This document shows, in pieces, positions 1 through 13,650 of a stretch of 64,000 nt of DNA. The notes under the pieces were generated by a model, which saw nothing but the letters and a program-made list of their open reading frames with translations, was not told the DNA's origin and searched no databases. Source of the stretch: Eretmocerus hayati (Eukaryota; Arthropoda; Insecta; Hymenoptera; Aphelinidae); the NCBI GenBank assembly GCA_029851415.1, contig CM056744.1, positions 114,577,838 through 114,641,837 of the forward strand, in the 5' to 3' direction. The position numbers and the translations under genes were made by a program. Each line of letters starts with the position of its first letter. The first letter of the stretch is position 1.

Positions 1-1161
1 ACCCGATAAAATTGCTATTGGAAAGTTGATTTTGGGGTTATGGGCAGCCTGTACGAGCAAAAGCGTAAAAATCACTAAACAGTGAGTTTCTCAGTTGCCT
101 ATTTTTTTCAATTTTTGAAAATCACATATTTGATGTAAAATTTTGTGTTCTTCCAGAAAAAAATGGTCCCGATTCCCTTTTCCGACGTCTAAGGCCTGTT
201 TCTTCAAATTTTCGCAAACCCATTTTTTGGGCAGTTTGGAATCGTCTGTTTACTGCGCATGCGCAGGAATTTGGACTGTTAGAATCAATTCCATTGGAAA
301 GCCAAGAAAATTTCCTTCAAAATGACCACTTGGCAAAGTCAATTTCATCAATTTGGCTCGGAGCTACAACGTTTGAAAGACCACCGAATCTCGATAACCA
401 ATAAGAGGTGGACGGAGACACCGCGAAAATAGTAGGAAAATCCGGGCACGATCTCTGGCCCGATGTATCGTTTGCCTATTGACGCACTCGAGCTGAAGCT
501 CCATCTTTTGTAGGCTGTAACTCCGAGCCAAATTGATGAAATTGACTTTGTCAAGTGGTCATTTTGAAGGAAATTTTCTTGGCTTCTCAATGGAATTGGT
601 TCTAACAGTCCAAATTCCTGCGCATGCGCAGTAAACAGACAATTCCAAACTGCCTAAAAAATAGGTTTGCGAAAATTTGAAGAAACAGGCCGTAGACGTC
701 GGAAAAGGGAATCGGGACCACTTTTTTCTGGAAGAACACAAAATTTTACATCAAATATGTGATTTTCAAAAATTGAAAAAAATAGGCAACTGAGAAACTC
801 ACTGTTTAGTGATTTTTACGCTTTTGCTCGTACAGGCTGCCCATAACCCCAAAATCAACTTTCCAATAGCAATTTTATCGGGTTTTTGAAAGACCTTTCG
901 AATGCCGCAAGCCGCATATCTTTATCTGGGAGCAAACTCGACTTATTCGCATTTTAGTGCAAAAAAGCTGCTAGAATTTTAAGAAAATGTATTTTACTTC
1001 ATTTTCGAAAATTCTCGCCATGAGACCAAAAAATTTTTTTGGGACCCCATAGGTAGTGAAAAGTTCATATTTTATACCATAGAATCGAATAAGAATGTTT
1101 ACAAAAGGATCTGAGACATGACCCTTTTTCGTGGGTCGCTTTCGCGTGGAACTACTCATAT
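1..1161. repeat. Foldback element, copy A (left part cut off by window edge)
   Basis: Bases 1-371 are repeated in reverse complement at about 515-883 with few mismatches, around a loop of about 140 bases. The right flank continues to an end near 1161 (CTCATAT preceded by CGTGGAACTA). That outer part matches the outer parts of the copies near 7791-9517 and 61378-62754, so the left outer part should lie upstream of this window. Each arm holds a TGCGCATGCGCA palindrome (about 256 and 610). Short open frames inside appear in mirrored pairs and are not genes. No transposase is visible, so this is a non-autonomous palindromic element of unknown superfamily. Confidence 0.85.
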
Positions 1162-1632
1162 ACGAAAACAGGATGAAACTCACATCGTATATCTCATCAA
1201 CCTTGAAATAAATTGAAGATCAAATGAATCAAGAGTAGACTGGCTCATCTTGGATTCAAATTTTGGTATTCTCTCAGGCAATCATCATCCCCAATAACCT
1301 ACATAGGAATTTTTTCTCAATTTCATACAAGCAAGCTTACTCTACATGATTGGTATCTTCAACACATAGTCACATGACACAAAAACTTCTTCAATATCCG
1401 CTCTTTCCAAGAATCAGAGGTTCACTCACACCACAATAGCCTTATACCATTCAAATCTTCTCTATCCAGTAGTCAAGATGAGAAAATTTATGCCAGAAAT
1501 ATGACAAAGGATTTCCATGACTAAAAAACCATGAACATTACATATGGACAGTGAGAATAATGATAAAAAACACCACAAAAAATACTTTCAATTCACTGAG
1601 TACCACAGGTAACCGGGTTTGACTGTTGATAT
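1162..1632. other. Intergenic, no feature recognised
   Basis: AT-rich sequence without a convincing open frame, tandem repeat or inverted repeat. Confidence 0.5.
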
Positions 1633-1848
1633 TAGGGCTGGGACTTGTGGGTGATTTCTTCGATCCAACGGATTCGACACTTTTATGCTCACATCGAATC
1701 CCCCAGATCCAAATCTGAAGATCCCACGATTTTAGGATCCGGTCGGATTCAGTTCTGAAAAAATTCGTCTCAAATCATGAGGATCTCGAATCTGTCACAC
1801 TCTCCAAGGATCCGCCTCAGATTCCGTTCCCCAAAAATTCCAGCCCTA
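1633..1848. mobile_element. hAT-like MITE (216 bp)
   Basis: The ends are inverted: TAGGGCTGGGA at the left and TTCCAGCCCTA at the right, resembling hAT terminal repeats. The flanking octamers GTTGATAT and GAAAATAT agree at 5 of 8 positions, consistent with an aged 8-bp target duplication. The interior is rich in GGATTCGA/GAATCC-type words and has no open frame. The superfamily rests on short ends only. Confidence 0.5.
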
Positions 1849-2014
1849 GAAAATATATGAGTGTACATTCGATGTGAACAATATTTTAATGCAAAACGAT
1901 TAAATCTTTAAGTTGAGTTAAGGATATTCACCATAAGTTAAGAATTTGCTCGATCCTCAGACGAGTGCAGACCATTAATATAAATTTTCAGGCGAAGAAA
2001 AATAGGAAGCCATG

Positions 2015-3058
2015 ATTGATCATGATATTGCGCCTGACTGAATTCTGGTTGTACTACTTAAAATCTTGATGCCACTATTATTTTCATGTCAATGAATCCT
2101 AGTCGAATATGATTCAAGATCGTGAAAAAATCTAGATCATGAACGAGCTTCCCATAGTTCATACCAGTATATAATATCAATAATTATTCATATCATTCCG
2201 TCTGGCTAGAATCTGGATCCACTACTCAAAAATTTCTATGCCATTAATATTTTCTTATAAGCGAGATCTAATTAGAATTGGTACTGGATGCTTCGAGAAA
2301 TCCAGATCATGGATGTAAGTCATATTTTCCACATTAAATAATATGATTATTGATGATAACATCGCGCCTGAATACAGCCTGATTTTACTACTTAAAACTT
2401 CGATATCACTATTATCTTCGTGTCAATGAGTTCTATAGTCGAAAGTTCTGCAAGATCTTTGAGAGATGCAAATTACGAGAAAATCATTCATATTACACAG
2501 GAGATTATTGATAGTAATTATAATATCTCGTCTGACTAAAGCCTAGATTGACTACTTAAAATTTCTATGCCATTAATATTTTCTTATAAGCGAAATCTTA
2601 ATTAGAAATGGTACTGGATGCCTCGAAAAATCTAGATCGAGGATGTAAGCAATATTTTTCACAGCACATAAATTGATTATTGATGATAATATCGCGTCTG
2701 ACCAAAGTCTGGATGTACTACTTGAAAAGCTCTATATCACTATCATCTTCATGTCAATGAATTCTAGAGTCAAATTTTCTGCAAGATCTTCGAGAAATGC
2801 AGATCATAGGGAAATCATTCATATTTCACAGTAGTCTCTTAATAGTAGTTATAATATACCTTTTGGCTAAAGCCTGGATTCACTACTTAAAATTCTTATG
2901 CCATTTATTTTTTCTTTTAAGCGAAATCTAGTTAGGAATGGTACTGGATGCTCCGAGGAATCCAGATCATGGATATAAGTCATATTTTTCAGAGCAAATA
3001 ATTTGATTATTGATGATAATATCGTGTCTGACTAAAGCTTGATTGTACTACTTGAAAT
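2015..3058. repeat. Dimeric tandem repeat, about 330 bp period made of two ~165 bp half-units
   Basis: Two related half-units alternate. One begins near GATTATTGATGATAA and contains TCAATGAATTCTAGTC-like text; the other contains TATGCCATTAATATTTTC. The second recurs at about 2236, 2565 and 2896, giving spacings of 329 and 331. Both halves share the lead-in CTACTTAAAAT, so the 330-bp unit probably arose by duplication of an ancestral ~165-bp monomer. About three full units are present, with divergence of very roughly 10-20 percent by eye, and a partial unit ends near 3058. Confidence 0.85.
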
Positions 3059-4654
3059 CACAAGACTCCAATGGAATCACTCGCTCTATGTTAATCCTAC
3101 CATGATGATACTGAGATTCTGCAGACCTCACGAGATTAACGTACGTTTTCTGTGTACGAAGACACCCATAACCCATAACACAAAAATCATCCAACTGCAC
3201 CTGCCTCTAAAACTTTCAAGCTCATTCTAAACCCCAACTGTCGATGTATTCACTACCCTCATTTTTCACGCTCGAAAAAAAAACTTGCATCAAATAACTA
3301 GCTTACTCTTCCTCATTTTTTCTTACAGCTCAAGAAATTTAACTCTTCCATGAAATCTCATCTGCATTCATGCACAACCAAGTACCAAGATTCCACTCTC
3401 TCTTTCCAACCTCAGTACGTGACGATATCGTCAAGAAACTTCTACCTCTCAACCTCTAGAGAGAAAAAAAAAATTTTCAAAGCAATTTCAACGCCTGCAA
3501 CATAGAGTATCTCTGCATTCTACTACTTTCTACGATGCAACGAATATTCCCACAGCGGCTAGCTTAATCCAAACTTTTGCAATTGTTGAACGTACGTATA
3601 ACGTACACAGTACCCACCAACACAGACTCAACTACGTACACACATTCACACAAACTCATTATTAGTGTCTTGTGTATGTGTAAGTGTATTTGTGTGTAAG
3701 TGGTAGTGCATCAGTGATGAAAGCACAATGGCATCATGGCGGTATGATGAAATTATTCACGGGCAATCTGTCCGTAAGCGAGTTAATTCCAACCCAACCC
3801 AGGAAAATCTGCATCCCTCTGTACAATACATATAGTATGAATCCAGGGAATATACATTTAGACGGACACTGACGTGACATTGCTGCCATATATGGAAGGA
3901 GGATGACTCTATATAGACGGATATGATATTTGGCCATTACTACCTCCTATACATATATATATATATATATATGATGGTGATGTGTATGCGCAACTCTGAT
4001 GCGAGCCGACACATATATTGAGTGTACTCTCTGCACTCGTGCGTAAATGTATGATGTACATACAGGTATATGAGGGCGTATACGCAATGTGAGCATGGAT
4101 CAGCGCGTTTCTACAATGCAAGAGGTAATATTATGGTAAAGTATAATGTAACATTGGATGGAGTGGATTTTGAAGGACCTGACGGTATAGTGACCAGTCA
4201 TTGAGTTTTTTTGAGCCATCGAGGACTAATGATGACTAAAATCATGACTGAATTGGGAAAATTAGTGGAGGGCTGTCGATTAATCATGTAACAAAGGATT
4301 TCATGATGATAAACTTTCTCCTCTGTCTTTAAAAACCTTTTCGTAATTTGAGTAACCCTGAAGGATGTACGTTTGAAGACGATTTGGATTTTCGATGATG
4401 ATAATTGATTGAGACTGCAGCACTATTATTGCCTCTATCGCTACCGTTTATGTAGCTCGTAAATGATTTCGATAAGTCAGAGACTCTTGAAATGATTTTG
4501 CTACACAGAAATTTGTAAAATAATGGGTAGCACGATCGATTGGAGATAGTGATAAGAGGTTTGTAGAATTCGGTAAGATGGCATATTGACCATCAGTGCA
4601 TGGATCGGTCAGTACCACTTATAACCTACACGACCACGTAATATATTTCAGCTA
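3059..4654. other. Intergenic, simple-sequence rich
   Basis: No gene is recognised. There is a short (AT)n run at about 3952-3971 and pyrimidine/purine-skewed text. Short open frames at 3684-3937 overlap on both strands and have no recognisable domain. Confidence 0.5.
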
Positions 4655-4975
4655 GACCAGACTGAGCTAGATCGAACTAGACCATACTACACTGGATTAT
4701 TAGGCCGAACTAGACCGAATCAAACTGAACTAGATCTCACTTGGACCTAAATAAAACGGCAATTCTACTACGACACTAGTCCCGTACTAAAGTGGTACTA
4801 ATGCTATACTAGTACGGTACTTGTCCAGTACTAGTGCGGTCCTAGCGACCTTAGCGGTACTAGTACCGTACTAGAACCATACCTCATCAAACGAGGCCGG
4901 ACCAGACCAGGCCACCCATTCATCCACCCATTTACCTACCACCCATTCATCAACCCATCCATCCATCATACTTCA
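4655..4975. repeat. Degenerate decamer arrays (ACTAGACCGA-type, then CTAGTACGGTA-type) and CCAT repeats
   Basis: From about 4655 to 4740 the motif CTAGACCGAA recurs with mutations. From about 4760 to 4880 a different short motif, ACTAGTACGGTA, recurs. From about 4910 to 4970 there is a CCAT/CCATC tetramer-type repeat. The first motif is also present at 57600-57860. Confidence 0.75.
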
Positions 4976-6642
4976 CCCTTTCCACGTGGCCAACCCGATA
5001 TGGATAGTTCTGTGGAAACTTTGAAATAATGTGTGCCTGCTTGTACGAACCCTTAAAACGCTTGGGAAAAAATTCGTACAGGTCATTTTCGACGTATTTT
5101 TTGGTACTCTGTTTCGCGTAGTCGTTAGTTTACCGATCCAGGGTCGCCAAAAAAATTATCATCGAAAAATGGGTCAAAATGTCGGGTCCGTGTGTTGTGG
5201 TTTTTCATTTTTTCGACCTTTGTGAGTGTATAACACCACCGAGAGGCTCGCTCGGGTTTCGGTCGGGCAAACTTATCAAATTTGATGGTATTAAGCACCA
5301 AATCCTATTACTATGGGAGCCCAAAGACCACTTTTTGTGTGTGCGCTGAGCACGTACATTTTGTGGCGCAATTTTACCTAAAAAAACCTCAAAGCTGTAG
5401 CTCAAACCGGTTGGCCATGAGATCAGTTTTAGTGGCGGAATGTCAGGTCCGTGTGTTGCTTAAAAATGTCAGGTCCTTGTGACGCTACCGCGTTTCTCCA
5501 TGTTATCCTTATGGCACTGATGAGTGGGAAGATTCACATCCGCGCGTGAGTTTATTCATACTTTATATGTTTCAAAGAGTCGAAAGATACATCTTACAAC
5601 TTTCGGAAATGCGAATCGGGGTTGCCACATTTTCGACCCCCAAATATCGAAGTTTCCACGGAACTACCGATATGCGAGAACCCGACGAAAACAATTCTGG
5701 ACTGGCACTCAATTATTATAATGACAATAAATGGATCATCAAAAATGATGTTCCCATAAAATCCTCTCGGCGAGTACTGTGCTCCGAGTTTTAATTTAGC
5801 TAGATAATGACTTGAGGTGGAGTTGAATCATGGATGAGCATCCTCCGGATCAGTTATTCAACTCCCTACAATCATCTTCGAAGCTTCTTTGCTGAATTCG
5901 TTCATCAAACCACAGTCAAATATTAACTGCTGGAAGTGGGTTGAATTTCATGCGGTACGTTTTTTGCGAATCAAAATAAATTCAAACCATTAAAATACCA
6001 ATGCTTCAATTTCTGGACAACCATAGAATGTTTGAGCTGATTCATTTTCTGCTTAAGGTAGTAGTAGCGGTGCTGATGAGTCCAAGTGCAGAATATACCC
6101 TCGCTTGACTCTCTTTCGCCCGCGATATAGGTATAGTGAATGCACGCAGCAGACGACAACCTAACCCCGAAACCGCAGAGATGAGTGACACAAATGCTTA
6201 GATCTTCTTTTGTAGGCTCTGAATCGTTGATCTGTTGGTTTTTATGTGATTTTCGTGCTATCTTCCTCTTGTGGGCCGACTCTCGTGAAAATCTGTACGG
6301 TGGATAATACTCTACTCGTCATTTCCCGTAAGACGCCGTGCTAAACGGCTTTTACAAAAACGCTCAGAACTTTTTTCCCTGGCTCTGAAAGCTTCTGAAA
6401 TTTTGACTGAGGCAGTTTGAGATAGCAATCTACCACTATGCCGAATTTCGTAATTTTCTGTACGGTAGTTCGAGGACCACTAGTACTACCTTAACACAAG
6501 TTCTCAAAAAAAGGTCCAATCTCCCCTCCAAAATCGTTTGCCTGAACGCAGAAATTGCAGGAGGCATTTCCACTCGAGATTACTAAAGCCAAAACCTGAC
6601 TCGTGGAATACCATCCGAAAAAAACTCTGGAAAGATCCATAA
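4976..6642. other. Intergenic, with repeated TGTCAGGTCC words
   Basis: No gene is recognised. The word TGTCAGGTCC, or TGTCGGGTCC, followed by GTGTG-like text occurs near 5180, 5440 and 5466. It is the reverse complement of the GGACCTGACA word in the dispersed repeat near 14957-16298, so this stretch is probably diverged repeat DNA. Open frames of 62-82 codons between 5031 and 6159 show no known motif. Confidence 0.5.
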
Positions 6643-6867
6643 CACGTTCGCTGCGACGGATCCCACCGTTTCATTTGCCAATCTTTGCCGACTCTAACTT
6701 TCTCGGGAAATTCTTCCAAAAAAATCTACTGTGGTGGTTTACTACATTGAGCAGGTGAACAATGAGCCAAAAAAGAGTTTAGTTCCATATGGACGTTTCT
6801 ATCGAGTTGTGATGGTCCAACTCAAGCCCGGAATGAAATTACAAAAAACAGCGTCGCAGTGAACGTG
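6643..6867. mobile_element. piggyBac-like MITE (225 bp)
   Basis: The terminal inverted repeats CACGTTCGCTGCGACG (left) and CACGTTCACTGCGACG (right, reverse complement) agree at 15 of 16 bases. Flanks are ATAA on the left and TTAA on the right, matching the TTAA target of piggyBac elements with one mutation. No transposase is present. The call rests on short ends and the target sequence. Confidence 0.5.
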
Positions 6868-6871
6868 TTAA

Positions 6872-7790
6872 GGGAGGTACCATTTCCGTCGAGAATTTGA
6901 TAACTCTGTAATTACCCTTTTGATAAAGGAGGTTAAACGAATCTGAATATCTCTCGCAAGCAAAATTTTTGAGCTTTTACCAGGTACCTCATTTTGATTG
7001 TCTCAACATACTATCAGAAAATGTATCGAACCGACGTCAAATTCACCAAAAAAAGCCCCGAAACCAATATCGAATTCATAATACATCCCATACGTTGCGC
7101 AATAAAATATCTCACGTTCGAAAGGGCACGTATGCGCAAAAACCGATAAAGACACCATCCCACATTCTACATACCCACAAAGTCGTTAACCACAACCAAG
7201 CTCACAACTACATACACACAAAATCTAACCTATACAATATACCTACCAAGATGCGAAACAGCTTTTTGCCATAGCTTGCACGCATCATTTATTCATTTAC
7301 ACCCCTTGGGGGGATTTTGGTACATCACCTAACCTATACTCCCCGATAAGTACTACCAACCAACCTACCATATAGCCCAGTCAAAATATATGAACGATGC
7401 CAACAATATTGGTGTACAGGCAGCTTCAAAAGCTATGTATACACGAGGAGATTAGGATGAAAAATTGCCTCGAATAGTTTTACCCATGGAAGTATAGTGT
7501 ACTGGCTGGTTCTCATGGATTATCCATTCATTTTTGGATCGCAGATGCTGAGTGTATGTATACCTATAAGAGTGAAAAAGCTTGAGGCAAGTGAAGTGAT
7601 GCGTTATCCCCGACAAGCTCACCCGCCAACTCGAAGAGTAATATTCGCCGAGTACGTAGCTCTCGTGACGCGTGACAGATTTTTCATGCACCTCGTCAAT
7701 CTTTTCACCCACACATGCACACGGTCATGAGATTCGAGAGAATTTTAGTTCTGAGATGATATTTCCAATAACTTGAGTTATTGAAATTCT
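6872..7790. other. Intergenic, no gene recognised
   Basis: The open frames at 6969-7274 and 7452-7730 lack domains; the latter overlap on opposite strands. No repeat is apparent. Confidence 0.45.
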
Positions 7791-9517
7791 ATCCGAGTAG
7801 TTCTGTGCGAAATAGACCTACAAAAAAAAGGTCATGTCTCAGATTTCTTTTCTGAGCAAACTCATTTGATTATATCATACAAAATATGAACTTTGGAACA
7901 CCTACAGCGCTTCATAAAAATGTTCAAGGTATCTCGAACATATTTTACTTGATCCTCGGGAACTATCTTCAACGACAGAGTTTGGGTCTGTTTTTCAATA
8001 AAATGAATATTTCTCGGATCCCAGACGGAATGCGGTTAGTGGTATTCGAAAGGTCTTGGAAAAGACTATCGAAATCGGTCTGGGAGAATTGATTTTGAAG
8101 TTATGGGTAGTCTTATCGAGTGAAAGAGTAAAGAGCAAAATATATCAATTTCTCAAAGGACCAATCCCTTACATCCTTGAAAATTTGATATTTGATGTGT
8201 AATCGTCTATTCTTTAAGAATGAAATGGTTCCGATTTCGTCCTTTGCGTTTTCAGGCCCATCTTTGGGATTTATTTTTCAGGCGATTAAAAATCGTGTGT
8301 TCTGCGCTCGCGCGTGCAGGAATTTGAATTTTTTCTGAAACTAATTTCATTGGGAATCCAAGGAAATTCCCTTCAAAATGACGACTTGGTGAAGTCAATT
8401 TCATGCATATGATCTGTAGTCACAACGAATGAGGCGGAGTTTTACAGAAGGCGGACGCCATCGGGGGCGGGTTTCCCTTATTGCTATCTTTGGTGTCTAC
8501 GGACACTCGGCCTTCTTGAAAGTTTCCAAGATTCAGTGGTTTTCTGCACGCCTTGACTCAACCACAAATGCATGAGTCGAGTTTGCCCAGTGGTCATCTT
8601 CAAGGAAATTTTTTTGGCTTTCCAATGAGACGCTGTGACGCTATGTGATGTTATGATTACCGCAACGAGTTCATAATAAAGCAGACAACCTTTTTGTGCA
8701 CGCAACCGATCTCCGGTTTGATCCGAGTCAAGTGAGCAACGGTAGCGAATTGATGGACATGAATTGGAGTCCCAACAATTTTTCAAACAATCCTGGTATC
8801 AGGAATTCAAATTCCCGTGCATGCGCATTAAATATGAAAAATATAGGAACAAAATAGCCCTTAGAACGTCCTAAAAGAATTCAGGACTATCTTGTATTGA
8901 AAGAGCACACAATTTTACAGCAAAAATCACATTTTCAAAGATGTACAGGATTGATACTCTACGAAATTAAATTCATATGTTTATCACTGTTTTGCTCGAT
9001 AAGACTGTCCACAACTTCAAAATTAAGTTCACAAGACCTCTCAAATGCCACAAACTGCATGTCTGTATTCCTGAATCGATAGAAAAAATATGAATTTTTT
9101 GGCATAGTGCAACTAAACGACCATTTTTCCTCCCGACTCAAATCAGAAGATTGGCGTTTAGTCACCCTGATACCAAAAAATAGTAAACGCACCTTACTCG
9201 TCGGGCCATGTGAAGCATTGGATATCTTTTCCTCTCGTTACACTCGGGGAAAATTGATTTCCATACCCTAAAACAGCCTAACCTCGCATCGTTGCATAAT
9301 GCACTATTATTGAAAAAAATTTTCCGAACTTTGTAGTTGGAGATGATTCAAGAGGACAAGTTAGAATACGTTCGAGATACCTGGAAAATTTTTATGGGGC
9401 CCAATTAGGTAGTGGAAAGTTCATAATTTATACCACAGACTCGAATACAAGTGCTAAGAAAAAAATTTGATTCATGACCCTTTTTTTGTAGGTTTCTGTT
9501 GCACGGAACTACCTATC
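7791..9517. repeat. Foldback element, copy B (full length, diverged)
   Basis: The left end (near 7794, GAGTAGTTCTGTGCG) and right end (near 9500, CACGGAACTACC) are inverted copies of each other. They match the right end of copy A, including the GGTCATG and AGTTCATA text just inside. Inner sequence around 8070-8360 and 8800-9060 corresponds to the arms of copy A (AATTGATTTTGAAGTTATGG and its inverse). The GCGCATGCGC-type core is decayed. It has no coding capacity and is much more diverged than copy A. Confidence 0.75.
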
Positions 9518-12500
9518 AAAAATCTAAGGACTGCGATTTCCATATGAGTCTGAAGAGATTTTAAGAAAAGCGCGGGAAAACTAATCTCCGTTTGCAAAAT
9601 TCCTCGTAAGATAGCGTAGCCAACTTAAATTCTATGAAGCCTCCAAGATTTTTAAGAAAAGTTGCGGCTCGCTAGGATGGGAGAATTTAAACTTTACCCA
9701 AGTAGTTGCAGATAAGACCCGATATATATAGAAAGAGGCTTCAAGACTCTCGATTATACTTTCTCTTCCTTTAGAACTCCCGAAGTCTCTTCTCTTCTAC
9801 GAACGAAATCTCCAAAATCCAGAAGAGGTCAATCCGTCTCTTATACCCTAAAATTCGTATAGAAGATGCCAAGGCTGTGAAGAAGCATCTTTCTTACGAA
9901 TAATATGCATATTATCATTTCCAGACGTTGAAAATAGAGGAAAGCAGAGAGTTACGGAGATGCCGAATAATCCTCGTAACAAAACTTTCTCTTTCCATCC
10001 ATCTTTCTCCGCTTCAAATTTCATTGTCGAGGCCTCTCCCCTCATTCCACTGTCTCGCATCTATAGAAATAATCCGTCTTTCGGAGTGAAAATATCTGAT
10101 TAAAAGAGCAACGGTTTCTTAGGATATACGAATATTCAATAAGGACCTAGTGATGGTAAGAAAGGAAACCATGCTTGATCTGCTGAGATTTGGATACGAA
10201 AACTCGCCCATTTATAGAATTTACATGCACAATTAATCTTACAAAAAGCACTACAAAATCTTCCCTTATCCTTATCCCATCCTTTTCTATCATTTTCTAT
10301 TATATTCCGGAGCATTCTATGTATATATCACCAAAAGCTTTCATCCAAGCTTGGGGAAAAGGACTGTTTTACCGAGAATTGCGAATTTGTCACGGCGAAT
10401 TAGTCTATTCTGCTGCTGCAGCTTTACGAAAGAGAGTTGTTGTGGTGGACGAGAGGCAAATCCTGCCACTATAACGACGGCATTTATAATGAATATATGC
10501 CAGATTCATGGCTAAGCTCACCACACGCATACACACATATATGTAGATTCTATGGATTTGAGGTGAGATTCTTTGGTAGAGTGGATGAATATAAGCGGAT
10601 TTTGCTTTTGGCAAGCGTAAAATTTTCAAAACTAGATGGCGTTATTAAGGGCACCCAAGCATTTCACCTTTAATATTCTCTCTTCGACTTTTGTGGGATA
10701 TTTTTTTTTTGTCGAGTAGATGAAGTGAGATTATTTTTAATATAGAGTAGTTCTACGGAAGGACTCTTACGCCGATGAGGGCAAGCTCTTGATTAACGCG
10801 TAGAATGGCAAAATAGCCCCTGGGAAACGAGATGCATGGGAAAAGTTTGCGGTATGGTATGGGAAAAGTTTCATGTTTTTTCTTCGTATGGATGTATTCA
10901 TTGGGTAGAAAAATGATGGTTAATGGAATTTCATCTGCTACTTTCCGTGATACTGAGTTTATAAAGTTTTTTCAGTGCCCTATAGGGGCTACATGATTTT
11001 TCGGATGGAAGAAATTTCTGTATTGAGGGAATTGTAAAACGTGGAAAGTGACACGGTTTATCCATGTGGACAGTTCAGGACCAGCACTATGTAAGTCTAT
11101 TCAAGGTTTTCGAAAAGTTGCATTGATATTTTGAATACTATTTTTGTTGTTGATCATTTCTTGGTCACATTATTCTTGCATTGTAGAAATGAATCTCAAT
11201 TTGAGATGATCTCACTCAAATTTTCTCGGCCAGAGATGACCGATGGAAATTGTATTTGAAATCCCAAGTCAATTCTACAAAAATCTGAAATGGACTGGCA
11301 CCGTTCTGCAGGATCCGTGTTCAATATAATCGAAATTCAAGACGAATGATGTTGATAACAATTTATTAGATTTATTCTAATCGTTAATTCGGGATCTAGG
11401 ACTCTAGAAACCGATCACCGTCTGTTTTTTCTTCCATGAATTGGTAATCTTGGAGATAATCCAATGTCCCGATCTGACTTTACGATAGGATCTCGCCGAA
11501 AGTGTGGAAAATTATATAACTTCCGCACTGCTCTTTAAGAAATTTCGGCTCTAATTCCTTCACAAAAGCTAGAATGTGAATCTTTCGCTCACAATAACTC
11601 ACCATAGTCTATCAACTCGAACCAAAATTACAATTTTCAATTCTGACAAGGATTCATCATATAATTGCGAGCACCTTTACTTTTTATAATTTACGATTAA
11701 CGAGAAAGGGGCTAGAAAAAGAAAAAACTTTTCAACGGTGATAAATTCTGTACCTACAAGCAATGTATTTCAGCAAAAAATTCTTTACAAGTGAAACGAG
11801 TGTACATCCGTACATACTTATAAACTAAAAATAGTGTATACCGAGAACATCCTCCGCTAAACTTTCGAGACCATATTTTGCTTGAAAGGGACTCGGAATG
11901 TTTTCGTTGACCAATTACTCGCTGAGTAAGATTTGACCTACTTCCGGAATGGGAAAACACGAAAACTTAGTCGAGTGTATGCGAGAAGGAACTTGTCGAA
12001 AGATCTAATGATGAAAATTCAAATATTCCTTCATCTCAATTCGTGCTTCGTCCAAAAGTACTTTGAGAAACTTTTAATGAGAAGCTGACATCTTATTCAG
12101 TATATAGCTATTTGGATGGGCAATCCGATATAATTCGGAATGATTTCTATCATTTGAAAGTTCTGCAGAATGGTAATTCAAATCAGGAGTCTGTCAATTT
12201 GCAGCTTATCAAGTTATATGAAATTTCATCAGGCTAGCGAGTCAACTTACCGTAAATTATAAACTTCTTAACTCAATAATTAGCCATTTTCTAACTTTGT
12301 TGGTGCAAGTTCATGAGGTCGCAGACTGTGACGAATCTTGTTTTCTTCATCTTTTAGAATAGTTTGGATTATAACGATTTTTGGGGGATCTGTTGAGGAA
12401 TTGAATGTCTTTTGGAGTGCTTTTGAAATTTGGTTTGCACTCCAAAATTTTGGAAAATGCATCGTCTGATTCTTCTCAGATACTACAAATGTATGGTGAA

Positions 12501-12794
12501 CAGTGGAGTCTCAAATACTAAAGATGATTGAATAGCATTCGCGATACTGTTCTACCAGAAAAAGTAATTTCTATTCTAATGATCAGTATCAAACTCTTTA
12601 GTCAGATGATGGCATTTGTTTGACATAGAAATAAACATTGACGGAAAAAAAAGTTGATAAGTGATCGAAATTCCTCTTCCCTCTATTAGCACGTATTATT
12701 AGAATTCTTCAACATAAATGGGAAAAATATATCCTTCTGATGGATCAATCATTAGTATGAGTCTCCCTTAATTTATTGAGAGATACAGCATCTC
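9518..12794. other. Intergenic, no gene recognised
   Basis: About 3.3 kb without a convincing gene. Open frames of 60-94 codons near 9848, 10190, 10405, 10437, 11754 and 12280 overlap on opposite strands or lack domain features. It could be intron or intergenic DNA of an unseen gene. Confidence 0.45.
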
Positions 12795-13650
12795 ATCAAG
12801 AAGGTTGGGGCACGTTTATTCTAATCCAGTTTTTCTGAACACTATTTTTCCAATGAGAGCCATTTCCTAAAATCCATTTTTCTAATGAAATGCATTTTCT
12901 AAAGCTAGTTTTTCTAATAATTTTACTTCTAACAACTTTTTTTCCAATAGCGCGTAAGAATGTAATGGAGCGTACTCACATCTCCTCATCTAGGATATCT
13001 TGCTCTGACTTTGCGATCCAGACCAAAACAATAACAAAGAAGTGAGTGAAGTTGATGCGAGCTACATAGTTCACGTAGTGAGTCTATCTCTGTTATTGTT
13101 CTGTGCTATCAAAATTTCTTAGGGGTTATCAATTTTCGATCAAAATTATAGTCATTTCAATGGGGGAAAAAAAATTGCAAAACTCTAAAACTCACTGAAA
13201 ATGGAAGGTCATTCGGTGCCTGCTAGAAAAAAAGATTTTCTCGATATAGATGGATACTTATACTACTTCAACATAGTAAGCCAGTATCAAGATCATTCCG
13301 ATAGGGGAGCGATCCTGGATTATTTGAGAAATATAGGGCACAATATCACAATGTAATTTGAAATTCACATAATAAATCACATGGATAACCCTCTAATCAA
13401 ATTCAGTATGCCCCATGAAATTCGTGTATGTACGCTAATATTAGGAAAAAAGTTGTTAGAAGAAGAGTCATTAGAAAAAGTAGCTTTAGAAAAAGCATTT
13501 TATTAGAAAAATGAATTTTAGAAAATGGTTCTCATTGGAAAAACAGTTTTTAGAAAAACTTATGTTAGAAAAACTATTTTTAGAAAAACATCTTTGAAAA
13601 AAACTGGATTAGAAAAAACGTACCCCAGCATCAAGAAAGTTCCAATTTCT
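12795..13650. repeat. Palindromic element with arms built of TTAGAAAAA words
   Basis: The left arm (about 12795-12960) contains repeated TTTTTCTAAT-type words. The right arm (about 13440-13640) contains the reverse complement, ATTAGAAAAA, many times. Shared non-periodic words such as GGTTCTCATTGGAAAAA and CTGGATTAGAAAAAACGT are also inverted between the arms. The centre of about 480 bases is unique and AT-rich. No coding region is present. Confidence 0.7.
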
